A stretch of DNA of 64,000 bases from assembly GCA_947846985.1 (NCBI GenBank), contig CANTUZ010000023.1, positions 2,623,677-2,687,676 of the forward strand, in the 5' to 3' direction. The position numbers and the translations under genes are program-made. Position 1 is the first letter of the stretch; each line of letters opens with the position of its first letter. The notes under the pieces are model-generated. The model was not told where the DNA came from, did not search any database, and saw only the letters and a program-made list of their open reading frames with translations. This DNA is from Fratercula arctica. Lineage: Eukaryota; Chordata; Aves; Charadriiformes; Alcidae. Shown here piece by piece: positions 13,030-22,690 of this stretch.

Positions 13030-13498
13030 CAGGGAACTGCTGGGGAGGGGACAGCAAAGGGCCACCAAGATGCTGAGGGGACTGGAACATCTCTCTGATG
13101 GAGAAAGGCTGAGGGATTTGGGGCTCTTCAGTCTGGAAAAAAGACGACTGAGGGGGGATCTTATCAACGCTGATAAACACTTCAAGGGGGGTGTCAGGAG
13201 GACGGGGCCAGGCTCTTCTCAGTGGTGCCCAGGGACAGGACAAGGGGCAACGGGCACAAACTTGACCATGGGAAGTTCCATCTCAAGACGAGGAGGAACT
13301 TCTTTCCTGTGAGGGTGGCAGAGCCCTGGCACAGGCTGCCCAGAGAGGTGGGGGAGTCTCCGTCTCTGGAGACATCCCAACCCCGCCTGGACACGTTCCT
13401 GTGCCCCCTGCTCTGGGTGACCCTGCTCTGGCAGGGGGTGGGACTGGGTGATCTCCAGAGGTCCCCTTCCCACCCCGGCCATTCTGTGATTCTGTGAC
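13030..13498 (+). mobile_element. CR1 LINE fragment, 3' end
   Basis: Plus-strand CR1 with an ORF2 C-terminal remnant ([16 protein letters not shown], then after frame breaks [15 protein letters not shown]) and the tail CCATTCTGTGATTCTGTGA, the short-repeat end that replaces poly(A) in CR1. It is 5' truncated at about 13030. Confidence 0.9.
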
Positions 13499-13912
13499 CC
13501 AAATATCTTGATTTTCTCATGGAAGCCGAGCAGCCTGCACCTGCCCACAGACGACGGGGTGCCGGGCACGGGGACCAAGCCTGGCTATGGCACCCAGTGT
13601 CACCAAGACGCTTTCGTGTCCCTTCAGTCCCTCCCCGCTCGCAGAGCCGGGCTCAGACCCACCACCTCCCTGCACATCGATTTGTCAGGGAGGCCACGCT
13701 CGGCTCCAGACTCTTCCCAACACAAAGGATATTATCTGATAAAAAATAAGTCAAGCCTGGCTTTGTGGAGGAAGGGGAGGGAACGACGCCTGGACTCAGC
13801 AGCTTCCCAAAGCGCCTCTCACAGGAGGGGCTGCTGCTCCAGCACCGGAGCTTCCCTGAGGATGAGGATGGCCTCAGGTGGCCAGCCCATCTCCCCAGGA
13901 GCCAGGAAAGGA

Positions 13913-14492
13913 GAATCATGGAATCATAGCATCCTCTAGGTTGGAAAAAGACCTGTAAAATCATCAAGACCAACCGTTAAACCCAACACTGCCACGTTAC
14001 CACTAAGCCATGTCCCTCAGCACCACGTCTGCCTGTCTGTCAGACACCCCCAGGGGTGGCAACTCCACCACTGCCCTGGGCAGCCCATTCCAGTGCTTGA
14101 CAACCCTTTTAGAGAAGAAATTTCTCCTAATATCCATCCTAAACCTCCCCTGGCACAACTTGCAGCTGTTTCCTCTTGTCCCATCGCCTGTTCCTTGGGC
14201 GAAGAGCCCGACCCCCCCCGGCTCCCCCCTCCTTTCAGGGAGCTGCAGAGAGCGAGAAGGTCTCCCCTCAGCCTCCTTCTCTCCAGGCTGAACACCCCCA
14301 GCTCCCTCAGCCGCTCCCTGTAAGCTCTCCAGCCCCTTCCCCCTGTGCTCCAGACCCCTCACCAGCTCCGTGTCCCTTCTCTGGCCACGCTCCAACACCT
14401 CAAGGTCTTTCTTGCCATGAGGGGCCCAAAACTGGACACAGCACTCGAGGTGGACCCTCACCAGTGCTGAGCACAGGGGGACGATCACTTCC
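13913..14492 (-). mobile_element. CR1 LINE fragment, 3' end
   Basis: Reverse-oriented CR1: it begins with the reversed tail (AATCATGGAATCATAG, AGGTTGGAAAAAGACC) and on the minus strand encodes ORF2 remnants ([31 protein letters not shown]). It lies 415 bp from the oppositely oriented copy ending at 13498. Truncated and frame-broken. Confidence 0.88.
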
Positions 14493-16656
14493 AAAGCAGC
14501 GGCACATCACTCCATCCAGTAAAACTGAGAGTTTTGTTCCTTTAGAGGCAGGCAAGTCTGCCCACGGATGCTCCCCAAGCCCTGGGAAGAGTTTTTCCCT
14601 CCATAACACATGTGAAGTTCTGCTCTGCATGCCGGCACGGCTCAGGGGGGTCAGCCTGGCCAGCCCCCCTCCAGGGGACAGCATGGAAACACGGGTCACC
14701 TCAGGGGACAGCTGGGGAACCCAGGGCCATGCCTTTGCCGCGGGAGGTGACGGCGCCTGCGCCATCGGCCATCAGCAAGGGCTGCAAGTCACAAGGGAGG
14801 AGTCATCCCTCTGGCCGCAAAACAAGCCTTCGTCTGCTGGCCGCATTCCTCCCAGGCAAATATTGACAGTGACATTGCCCCGAGGAGCGGGGAGCGGGAG
14901 CACTGCTGCTTCAATAAACCGGCCAAGTGCTTTTAATAGATGTAAATAAAGCTGTGTTGCAGGGGGCCGAGGTGCCCGAGCGGGGAGTGGTTCATTAAGA
15001 GGCCAGGGCGCCTTTCATCTCCGGCTCGTTGGCTCCACTCCAGTGACCAACAGATCCCATCTGCCGGGTGACCTCCGCTGAAGGAGTGGGTGGTCTGCGC
15101 CCCGCTCCCCCTGGGCAGGTGTCCAGCGTCACCGACACCGTGGCTCTGCACCATCGGGATGGAGGTGGGCACCTCCAGGAGGAAGGGAAGGTGCCGGTGG
15201 GCACTGCCTGTGGCACCAGCTTCGGGGAGGCTCAGTCACGGGAGGAGCACAGCAAAGCTCTCAGGGCACAACGTGGCCAGAAGAAGCCAGTTGGAAGCAG
15301 GACGGGCGAGAGAAACAGCTGCAGAGCAAGGAAGCAGAAGCTCACGCTGCTCCTTTCTCCTCTCCAGCGCCTTGTCACAGCCCAACCCTGGCCGCTGCAG
15401 CTGGCACTGCCGTTGAGGCACAGCACCCAAACTGCTCCCCAAACTGCTCCCCGCAGGCACCTGCATGGCCCGGACACTGCTCGGCTGGAGATGAGAGGTG
15501 TCCCACAGCCGAGAGCATCCCCAGGCCCACGGCTCTCCAAAGCCATCGAGACACACAGCTCCACCATGGTCTCACGTAGAAGGCCACCACCAAAGCCGAT
15601 GGAGCCCTAAACGTTTTAGCAGGCAGTACGCTGGCAGATCAGAAAACCAGAAGACCGCACGCTTTCGTGAGCCAGTCTGCTGCTTAAATACCACTGTTCC
15701 AGGGCGCACGGAAGCCAGGACAAGCCTTGCCCTGCCCCACAGCCACCCCTGCACACTCACCGCCCAGTTCACACCATTTACTAACCTCATTAAGCTTGGC
15801 TAGCGTCCAGTTTCAACTCAGGAAATAAGCACAAAATGCCTGAGAGAGGAAAAGCAAGAGGGGACGTGAGCCACGGCGTAAGACAATTCTCAATGTAAAC
15901 CCACCCCGCTGTTCTGTGCTCGATTAGAAAGAACCGTGGCAGCGCAGCTGGTTCTGGAGCCACAGGCTGGTGGGAAAGGGCCGTCAGCAAGGGGCTAGCA
16001 GAGAGGGGGTCCCCGATCACCCCCCGGCTCAGAACTGCCTGCTCCAGGGCTGGGCTAGCTCTGTAAGCTCAGGTAGCCCATTGCTTTAATTCCTTGTTTG
16101 CTCCAGCCAACATTTTACAAGTAGCAGACAAACACTGCAGGGACACGGGCTGTCTTTGCAGGTTGGAATCAAATTCAGATAGAACAGGTGTCCTGAGTTT
16201 GCTCTGTAAAATAAACGCAAGGCTTTTAGCATTGTGAAATTTGCAAACAGGAGGATCTCTGGTCAGTGTGTGGTGCTGAAGTTCTGGCAAGAGAGAGGTG
16301 GAAGAGGAAGGGATTCACTTTAACCACGAGCTGGGAAATAAATAGTTATTTTTGAGACTCGTTGATCCGTACCTGTCGCTGTTGTCTCTCCTCCGGTGGC
16401 CCAGAAGCACTGCCCCGGGCCTGGGGAGCAGTGCCACCCAGAGGGCTTCTCCAGAAACAGCTCACGCCGTCTGACATCTCGCCCAACTCGGCAGCTATTT
16501 TTTTTCCCCTTTCTGATCAAAGAAAGCGTCACTTTCTTTGCCAGCTCCGCTTCAGCTGTCTTTCAAACCACCCTCCTCCCTCCATCCCGAGACAAGTACG
16601 TCTCGCTCAACAGCAGCTCCAGGTTTGGGAAATAGCTTCAACGACAACTCAGGGCA

Positions 16657-16743
16657 TTTATTCACAACACTGGAACATAAAAATAACATCTTTAATAGCT
16701 TTATAGTTGGCACAGATGGTATTAAAATTCACTACTTTTTATT
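16657..16743 (-). terminator. PLPBP: PLPBP polyadenylation signals
   Basis: Minus-strand AATAAA occurs at 16738-16743 and again at 16657-16662, with ATTAAA at about 16691-16696 between them. These are the only AATAAA hexamers I see after the stop codon, so cleavage probably falls at 16.63-16.72 kb. Confidence 0.6.
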
Positions 16744-17261
16744 AATAGACTATGAAACACCACATGGTGCAGGCCGCGCAGGGCAGCTCAGACTGCATGT
16801 TGCTTCTAAACCATGTAGCTATGACAGGTTGGTGTTAGAGTTGACTCTTTTCATTTACATTCATCATTTATAGTCAGAGAGTAAAACCAACAGCTAGATT
16901 TAACCACACGCACACAGAGAAAAGCCTGGGAGGGATGTTTCTGCTGGCAACTGCTGCCTCCTCCTCCTAGCAGCACACAAAAGCCCAAAAACGCAGTTGT
17001 AACACAGGTTACAAGAGACTTGTCATTGGTCAAATAGCACATGCCGTAACGCAGGAGCTTCTGCTCACACCTGAATCAAACAGCTACTGCAGGGCAAGAG
17101 TCCTTTCCCTCTTCCAGGAGAAGTGAAGGCTAGACCGGCGCTTAAGATATTAAGACATCGCCTAGAAGCTCCGCCAGTGGCAACAGGATTTTTTTTCAGG
17201 AACCTAGAACACAGTGGAACAGTAACACCTTATTTTCCGGATTACTTTTCCCAAAGGGCCT

Positions 17262-17405
17262 CTAGCAAACCTCACTGCTGCCCTGTGAGACAAGCAAGTA
17301 TTATAATCCTCATACAGATGTGGGCGGGATGGTGGAACCACCAAACGGTCGAGTGACTTGCCTTGGGAAGCAACAGCAAGCTGATGGTAGAGCAGGGACC
17401 TTGCA
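17262..17405 (+). repeat. MIR-like SINE fossil
   Basis: The plus strand carries an old MIR pattern: TGCCCTGTGAGACAAGCAAG, TATTATAATCCTCATACAGA, then CGAGTGACTTGCCTTGGGAA and AGCAGGGACC. This follows the known MIR consensus order (tattattatccccatttta, cagatg, gtgacttgccca, gagctggga). It lies in the PLPBP 3' UTR. Diverged; call by eye. Confidence 0.6.
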
Positions 17406-18212
17406 GAAAAGCCCCAAAAAGAACTTACAGCGTCAAGAATTACTACGCAGAATGAAAATAACTCCCAACAACACTTCACAAAAGGGGAAAGTTGAAAACA
17501 TCCCAGAAGATCTGAGCAGACACAGAACCAATGGGGAAAGTGAGCAGTGTCAGCCTGAAAAGGACAAATACAAACTTCAGCCGAAAGGACACTCCCACCC
17601 TTGCGATCTGCATCCAAACCATTAGGCCACGAACTCATGCTGGCGACTGTGCTCCTTATCCAGCCTCTTGTGCTTGTTATTCGTCCTCTTTCTAAGTGGA
17701 CACAGCCTCTCCAGTGTCACAGTGCGTCTCTATCACAGTTTCTACATAAGCATCCCCTCAGCAGTGATCGCGTGCAAAACTTTTAATTGGGGAAACATTT
17801 ATAGGTCTCTGGCAAGATTATAACTTGTTTAATGAAGAATTTAGTCCTCAGTGAAAACACAATCGCCACCACTGCTGCAGATACATCTTGCTCATTAGCA
17901 ACTCCATCCTGACAAATATTTAGTTTGTTCAAGCTAATAATCCAAAAGTCACTGTTCTTAATGATCCTGAAGGAGCCAATATACCACAGTCACTTTCAAC
18001 CATAAATTTTCTTATCATTTGTTGGTTATAAACATTTCCAGTTTCTATGGGTACTCTATAATCACAATAAATTATGAGGCATTTCTGGCCTTTGTTCTGT
18101 TATGAGGAATTCCCTCTCACCATCACGATTGGGTGCCGACACGGAGGGAGGTAAGAATGCATAGTGAGGTCTCCCATCATCTGTCCTCTGTCGAGGCCAC
18201 TTTTTTTTCCAC

Positions 18213-18350
18213 CTAATGACCCTGCACTGTCAAGGTCTCCGTTTCGCCTTTAGTTTCAGCAGGGGCCTTGCCACCAACTGCTTTGTTGGAATAATCTCGC
18301 TCTCCAAAAATAGTGCTTCCAATCCTGACGTTTGTGGATCCAACCTCTAT
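18213..18350 (-). CDS. PLPBP: PLPBP coding exon 8 and stop
   Basis: 45 codons plus [23 protein letters not shown] is the conserved PLP-phosphate loop; the following 25 residues ([13 protein letters not shown] and on) are a variable tail. Acceptor TTTGTAG. Confidence 0.95.
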   Translation of the reverse strand: MEVGSTNVRIGSTIFGERDYSNKAVGGKAPAETKGETETLTVQGH

Positions 18351-21300
18351 CTACAAAGAGAGAGAAGGGAGGAGTTCAGGGCCTGGCTGCCACCCACACC
18401 TGCCAACGCAGTCTGTACCAACCTCGACACTCCCCGTGTCACAGAAGGACAGTTCCCCACGTACCCGCCACCCGCAGCTACAGCTAGGGTCCGTTTTCAT
18501 CCCCAGAACTCTATCCCAGCACCAGGAAAGCACGACTTACTGCGTGCTGGAAGTCTGTGGACATGCCCATGCTCAGCTCCACCTTCTCAATGGGGAGATT
18601 CAGCTTTTCACACACTTCCTGCCGCAAAGATAACAGCATCTAGAAGGGAGGAGGAAAGAAGAGAGCATCACACATCTGACAGCCACGCCAGCTCAGTTTC
18701 AGGGTTTCACAGATCATGATTTCTGCCTTTCTTTGAAGTCTCCTTCCCACAGAATGTGCAACTCCCGCTCTTCCTACTGAAGCTTGCTCTGCAGCGCTGT
18801 AGTAACGCCTGGAGATTTCCCACTACAGGCTACGTTACTGACAACACGCGTACTTACAAGCCTACACATCTCCTGAAGACATCCAATTATCACACCAGCA
18901 CGACAGATGAGGAACGCAGACCCAGTTCCTCTGCCTGATGCAGCCCTGTGCAGACAGTGCACAAAGGAAGGCTGAAACCTCATCTGAAAGCAGGCCCAGA
19001 GGATCCCGGACAGTAATTGCTGCACAAGGTGCCCCTGCCGATGTCCTGGCTTCAGCTTCAGAGAAGGGATGGGACCGAATACACCTGGGCACTGGCCGCT
19101 GCAGAAATGAGCCTAACACCTGCACTAATACTGACACTTCAGAGACCTGTGCTACTCTGAACAAGGTCTTTCTATTGACAATCTACAGTCAGACTTACAG
19201 CTTGACTGTGTGCTGGTTTGGCTGGGACAGACAACAGACTGTAACGGGAAGCCAGCCAACAGTTCACGTTTTCTCCTAGAAAATCTTACCTGGAAGTCAG
19301 GGTTTGGCCCCTTGCTAAGGTCATGCCCGATGCTGCCAATCGTCATCAGCCCCACAAATTCCAGGCTCGGACACTTGTTGATGACATGCTCCACAGCAGC
19401 TGTGGTGTCTCCGGGAGGAAGGCCATGCTTACCTGGCAAGAAGTGGGGAGATTTGTGCCAAGCTCTGCCAGAGACCTCCCCTCTCCACAGCCAGGCAGAA
19501 GCCAACAGATGAGCAAGTTTCTTCTTAGCTTAGAGAAACTCTTTAAAAGCACAAACCCACCCATCCCATTCAGGTTGTTCCATTCAAGTCAGCAGGACAA
19601 ACCTGCATAACATCAGAAAAAAACACTTACTGTCTTCTCCACTCGTGTTAACTTGCACCATAACCTTCAGCTTCTGAGATGACCCTTTTTTCTGCCACAA
19701 GCTGTTGACTCTGTCTGCCAGTTTCACAGAATCCACCGTTTCCAACATGAACAGGTTCGGGACAGCTGGGCAGAAAACACAGGCTGAGGGCAACTCTGCC
19801 GGCACAGAAATTTTTGTACCTACAGCTCAGCTCACTCACAGAGACAGGCACTGGTGAGCTAATGTACACAAGGTTGTTGTTATTTGAATGTTGGAAGACT
19901 ATTGCCCACAGGGTCACTGCACATAAAATTAAATAGGGTTTACCGATCAACTTGTTGACGTTACTTTTCTGCAGATGGCCAATAAAATGCCACTTAATCT
20001 CCGGACAAGAGGACAGAATCTGAAAGCAGAGAGGAACAGTCACGCTTGAATGACAATTCCCTCTTCCCACACACAGTACTTAAGTCTTGGTTTGCCCACA
20101 AACAAAATACCAGACGCCCAATCTTCTTTTTTTGTTTACCCTGAAAGACACAGCTCGGGCAGTGCTTGCGGTGTGTACTGAGATTGCTTCACAGTCTGGA
20201 GAGGAACAGGGCTGTGGCTGCAGAGCATTACTCAGTGAATAAGGAAGGCAAAGCTCTTTTGTAACTGACAGTCACAAAATGAGATTTTACCCAAACTGAG
20301 TGTTACCGTTTTTTTAAATGAGGACTGTGCATCTCCTACAGCAGAAAGCACAAAAGGTAAAGCATTGTTCACACAAATACTTTATGACTAAGGCGCATGT
20401 ATTCACAGAATCCTCTGGAGCCAGCAAGGCAAGGAGGGGGACGGGGGCAGAGGCAATGAGCTAAGAATAACCCCAACGTTTATCTGAAATGACAACGATC
20501 AAACAGCCTCCATCACCAAATCCCTAATGAAAAACAGGTCTTTTGCCGTACAGCTCTCAGGACACAGCTATACAGGGAGAGAGAATATATAAGGAACTGC
20601 ATACTTACTCTGGAGTCTGACGCCTTTTCTAGCAACTCTTGAACCTAAGAGAATTGAAGACAATCTCTTGTTAAAACCATCCCAGACGTGCCAGCACCAT
20701 AAGAACGGGGTCTCTGATCCTGGGACCAACAATGTGCCTCAAATACAAGCCCAGGAGCACGATGCTATAAACAAGCCTAGCTCCACACGCACTGGGCTGC
20801 CTGGCACCTGCCTTTGGCGCGGGGGCCCACTGGCAGCCCCACGGGGCCCAGACAACTCACGTAGTTCTCCCCGAAGCTGCGCTGCCCGTGGCTGTAGGCG
20901 TCGATCACCATCTCTGCTGGCTTCGTCTTGCTGACGGCCACCAGCCGCGGCTGCACGGCCGGGAGCCCCTGCAGAAATACCGAGGGTGAGTGGGACACTC
21001 GGGGGAGGCTCCAACCTGCCCCACGCTCTCCCCAGTGTCCTGTAGCACCCAGCCTGGCCCCCCGGCCCCACCTCAGGTCACCCCACACCCTGGGGCTGCC
21101 ATGGGAGGTGGTGAGGGCAGCCTCCACGGTGATGGGGAGCCCGTCCCTGTCGGGGGGCTGGCTCTAGTAGGGGAGGCCTACCTCTAAGGACAACGACAGG
21201 GTCCTGGATTCTTTGCTGGGGGGAACAGGCACCCACCTCCACGGTGGGCCCGTCTCTGTGGTGATGGGGGGGCTGTCTCCATGGTGACGGAGGACCTGCC

Positions 21301-21537
21301 CTCACGATGCGGGGCCTGTCTCTATGGTGACGGAGGACCTGCCGCCATGGCGAGCGGGCCTACCCCGGCGGGGTAAGGGTTCCCTCCCTCCCGCCGCGAC
21401 CCCGGTCCCTCCGCCGCGACCCCGGCACCGCCGGCCCTCACCTGCGGCCTCCTCGCCGCCGCCTGCTGCACCTGCTCGGTGACAGCCCGCAGCGCCGGGC
21501 CGAGGCCGTCCCCGGCGGCCATGCCGGCTCTCCACAT
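18213..21537 (-). CDS. PLPBP: PLPBP (PROSC), pyridoxal phosphate homeostasis protein, complete in 8 exons
   Basis: A cytosolic and mitochondrial PLP-binding protein of the YggS/PROSC family that buffers pyridoxal 5'-phosphate; it has an alanine-racemase-like TIM-barrel fold and no known catalytic activity (family knowledge). The joined exons 21442-21537, 20861-20968, 20609-20644, 19944-20019, 19631-19765, 19290-19432, 18541-18639 and 18213-18350 give 831 nt, 276 residues plus stop, against 275 in human. Visible family motifs: VAVSKTKP with the PLP Schiff-base lysine at residue 46, [38 protein letters not shown] and [16 protein letters not shown]. All introns obey GT-AG and all phases agree. 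It is transcribed in the same direction as its neighbours; ERLIN2 ends about 1.1 kb upstream of its start. No damage seen. Confidence 0.97.
18541..18639 (-). CDS. PLPBP: PLPBP coding exon 7
   Basis: 33 codons, phase 0 at both ends: [13 protein letters not shown], then [14 protein letters not shown], part of the phosphate-binding region. Acceptor CTTCTAG, donor GTAAGT. Confidence 0.95.
19290..19432 (-). CDS. PLPBP: PLPBP coding exon 6
   Basis: 143 nt, phase 1 in and phase 0 out. Encodes [33 protein letters not shown] and GPNPDFQ. The acceptor CCAG directly precedes GTAAGCATGG, so a donor-like hexamer sits at the exon start and should not be taken as a splice donor. Confidence 0.95.
19631..19765 (-). 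CDS. PLPBP: PLPBP coding exon 5
   Basis: 135 nt, phase 1 in and phase 1 out. Encodes [19 protein letters not shown], then [12 protein letters not shown]. Acceptor TCTGCCCAG, donor GTAAGT. Confidence 0.95.
19944..20019 (-). CDS. PLPBP: PLPBP coding exon 4
   Basis: 76 nt, entered in phase 0 and left in phase 1: [17 protein letters not shown] then KSNVNKLI. Acceptor GCTTTCAG, donor GTAAAC. The HFIGHLQ stretch is a hallmark of the family. Confidence 0.95.
20609..20644 (-). CDS. PLPBP: PLPBP coding exon 3
   Basis: A 36-nt micro-sized exon, [12 protein letters not shown], phase 0 at both ends, acceptor TTCTCTTAG and donor GTAAGT. Too short to appear as an ORF; its frame and sequence continue the GENY-VQELL motif of the family. 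Confidence 0.93.
20861..20968 (-). CDS. PLPBP: PLPBP coding exon 2 (PLP lysine)
   Basis: 36 codons, phase 0 at both ends, acceptor TTTCTGCAG and donor GTGAGT. Contains [15 protein letters not shown] with the cofactor lysine (residue 46) and ends SFGENY. Confidence 0.96.
21235..21355. repeat. short tandem duplication in PLPBP intron 1
   Basis: ATGGTGACGGAGGACCTGCC occurs at 21281 and again at 21324, a 43-bp period, with degraded relatives on the left side. A small minisatellite of about 2.5 copies. Confidence 0.6.
21442..21537 (-). CDS. PLPBP: PLPBP coding exon 1
   Basis: 32 codons starting [12 protein letters not shown] and ending QQAAARRPQ, phase 0, donor GTGAGG. The first ATG (G at -3) matches the known MWRAG start; a second in-frame ATG at codon 6 has a stronger context (G at -3 and +4) and could give a protein five residues shorter. 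Confidence 0.95.
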
Positions 21538-21760
21538 CCCCGGCCGGCCCCGCCGCCCTCACTTCCGCCACACACACACACACAGGCGCGCGCGCGCGTC
21601 GCTCCTCCCCGCCGGCCAATGGGAACACACCGCCGCGCACCGCCGGCCAATGGCAGAGGCGGGGCGGGGAACTGGGGGCGGCGGCGCCATGTTGGGAAGG
21701 TCGGCGGGCGCCATGGCGGCAGCGCGGAGGGCAGAGCGCAGGCCCGGCCGCCGGGCCCGG
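21538..21760 (-). promoter_or_regulatory. PLPBP: PLPBP CpG-island promoter with twin CCAAT boxes
   Basis: Upstream of the ATG the DNA is CpG-rich and TATA-less. GGCCAATGG occurs twice (CCAAT at 21616-21620 and 21647-21651), 31 bp apart, about three helical turns, which suits NF-Y. A GC box (GGGGCGGGG) follows at 21660-21669, then GCGCCATGTTGGG and GCCATGGCGG, which resemble YY1 sites. The purine-pyrimidine tract lies between the CCAAT boxes and the start codon. Confidence 0.65.
21568..21598. repeat. (CA)n-(CG)n tract, Z-DNA-prone
   Basis: Seventeen bases of alternating CA followed, after one G, by about thirteen bases of alternating GC. Alternating purine-pyrimidine with a CG block is the classic Z-DNA-forming pattern. 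It lies 31-61 bp upstream of the PLPBP start codon. Confidence 0.85.
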
Positions 21761-22690
21761 GGCCGCCCCGAGCTCCTGAGGGGAAAGGCTGGACTGCGGG
21801 GCCTGGCTGGGGCTGCCTGCCTTTGCTCGGGTGCGAGGAAGGCATTTCCAGAAACCCTAGGCCCTCACGACTGGAGAGAAAACCCAGCAACCTGGTCGGT
21901 TCAACGAGCGAGGACAAGAAAACCCACACCCCACCCTCAAAAAAAATTCACATTTTTCCCAGCCCTGTGAAGAGCAGTCTCGCTAGGGTGTAAATTTCAG
22001 AAAGAAACCTCCATAAAAAGCAAGGCAGGCAACAGCACTTTCTCAGCAGGCCCCGCTGGAGCTGTGAAGGCCGGGTGGCCGCACCGGGAGGGACCCCACC
22101 ACACACCCACCGCAGCCAGGGAGGCCCCGGCGCCGCGGACAATGCCAGCTTTTATCGAGGCAAGTGGGACGGAAAGAATGGGAGACCACCAGCTGGAACC
22201 CATTAGCTAAAATATTTGCCTTAACACGCAGAACTTACTCTCCCTTCCTGTATTATGAGCAATGGTGGTATTTACACAGCTGTTTAGAAATAGCCAGAAG
22301 GTTCCTGCCCTTTGTCTGGCAAAACATGACAATGATTTTCTGCAAACTGTACCAAATCCTAGATACTTGCCACTGAAGTCTCCGTTACCGTATTTTTCAC
22401 CAATTTGAGCCAAAAGATGCTTGCGGCAGCCAACACAGACACCTCTGCTCCTCTTCTTCAGCCGGAACTCCGCTTTCCTCTCTCCTGCCCGCTGGGAAGG
22501 CAGAACTGGCAGCATGCAGCGGTACAGGCGCGCTCCTGCCGCCACAGCACCCATCTGCAGCACCCCGCAGCTCCACACGCTCCCCCTGGAGCAGCAGCAG
22601 CCTTGGTGTCACCCCAGTAAACCTTCCCCTGCAAATATACCTACACCTTGTGTTAAAGGTTATCCATTAAAAGAAAAAAAAGAAGACCAA
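21761..22690. other. ERLIN2-PLPBP intergenic spacer
   Basis: About 0.9 kb between the inferred ERLIN2 3' end and the PLPBP promoter. Unique sequence, no coding exon, no repeat recognised. Confidence 0.6.

Larger units (their letters stand above)
9661..16640. other. ADGRA2-PLPBP intergenic region
   Basis: Holds three CR1 LINE fragments (separate entries) and otherwise unique DNA without gene signals. AT-richer unique stretches at about 12460-12560, 14860-14960 and 16080-16360 may be regulatory. Because both genes point left, this is the upstream side of ADGRA2 and the downstream side of PLPBP. Confidence 0.7.
16640..18212 (-). other. PLPBP: PLPBP 3' UTR (inferred extent)
   Basis: About 1.5 kb of AT-rich non-coding sequence after the stop, ending near two minus-strand AATAAA signals. 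It contains a MIR-like fossil at 17262-17405. The exact cleavage site is inferred. Confidence 0.6.
18351..21441 (-). other. PLPBP: PLPBP introns
   Basis: Seven GT-AG introns of about 190, 650, 198, 178, 589, 216 and 473 bp in genomic order (18351-18540, 18640-19289, 19433-19630, 19766-19943, 20020-20608, 20645-20860, 20969-21441). No repeats of note except the short duplication in the first intron. No snoRNA or other RNA gene recognised. Confidence 0.85.

Noticed and set aside
14003..14494. 163-codon minus-strand frame resembling reverse transcriptase
   Set aside because: It is the decayed ORF2 end of a CR1 LINE, annotated as mobile element, not a gene.
21479..21970. Divergent plus-strand gene sharing the PLPBP promoter
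   Set aside because: The open frame is CpG-island sequence with no homology, and the known gene order has no divergent gene here; a non-coding divergent transcript remains possible.
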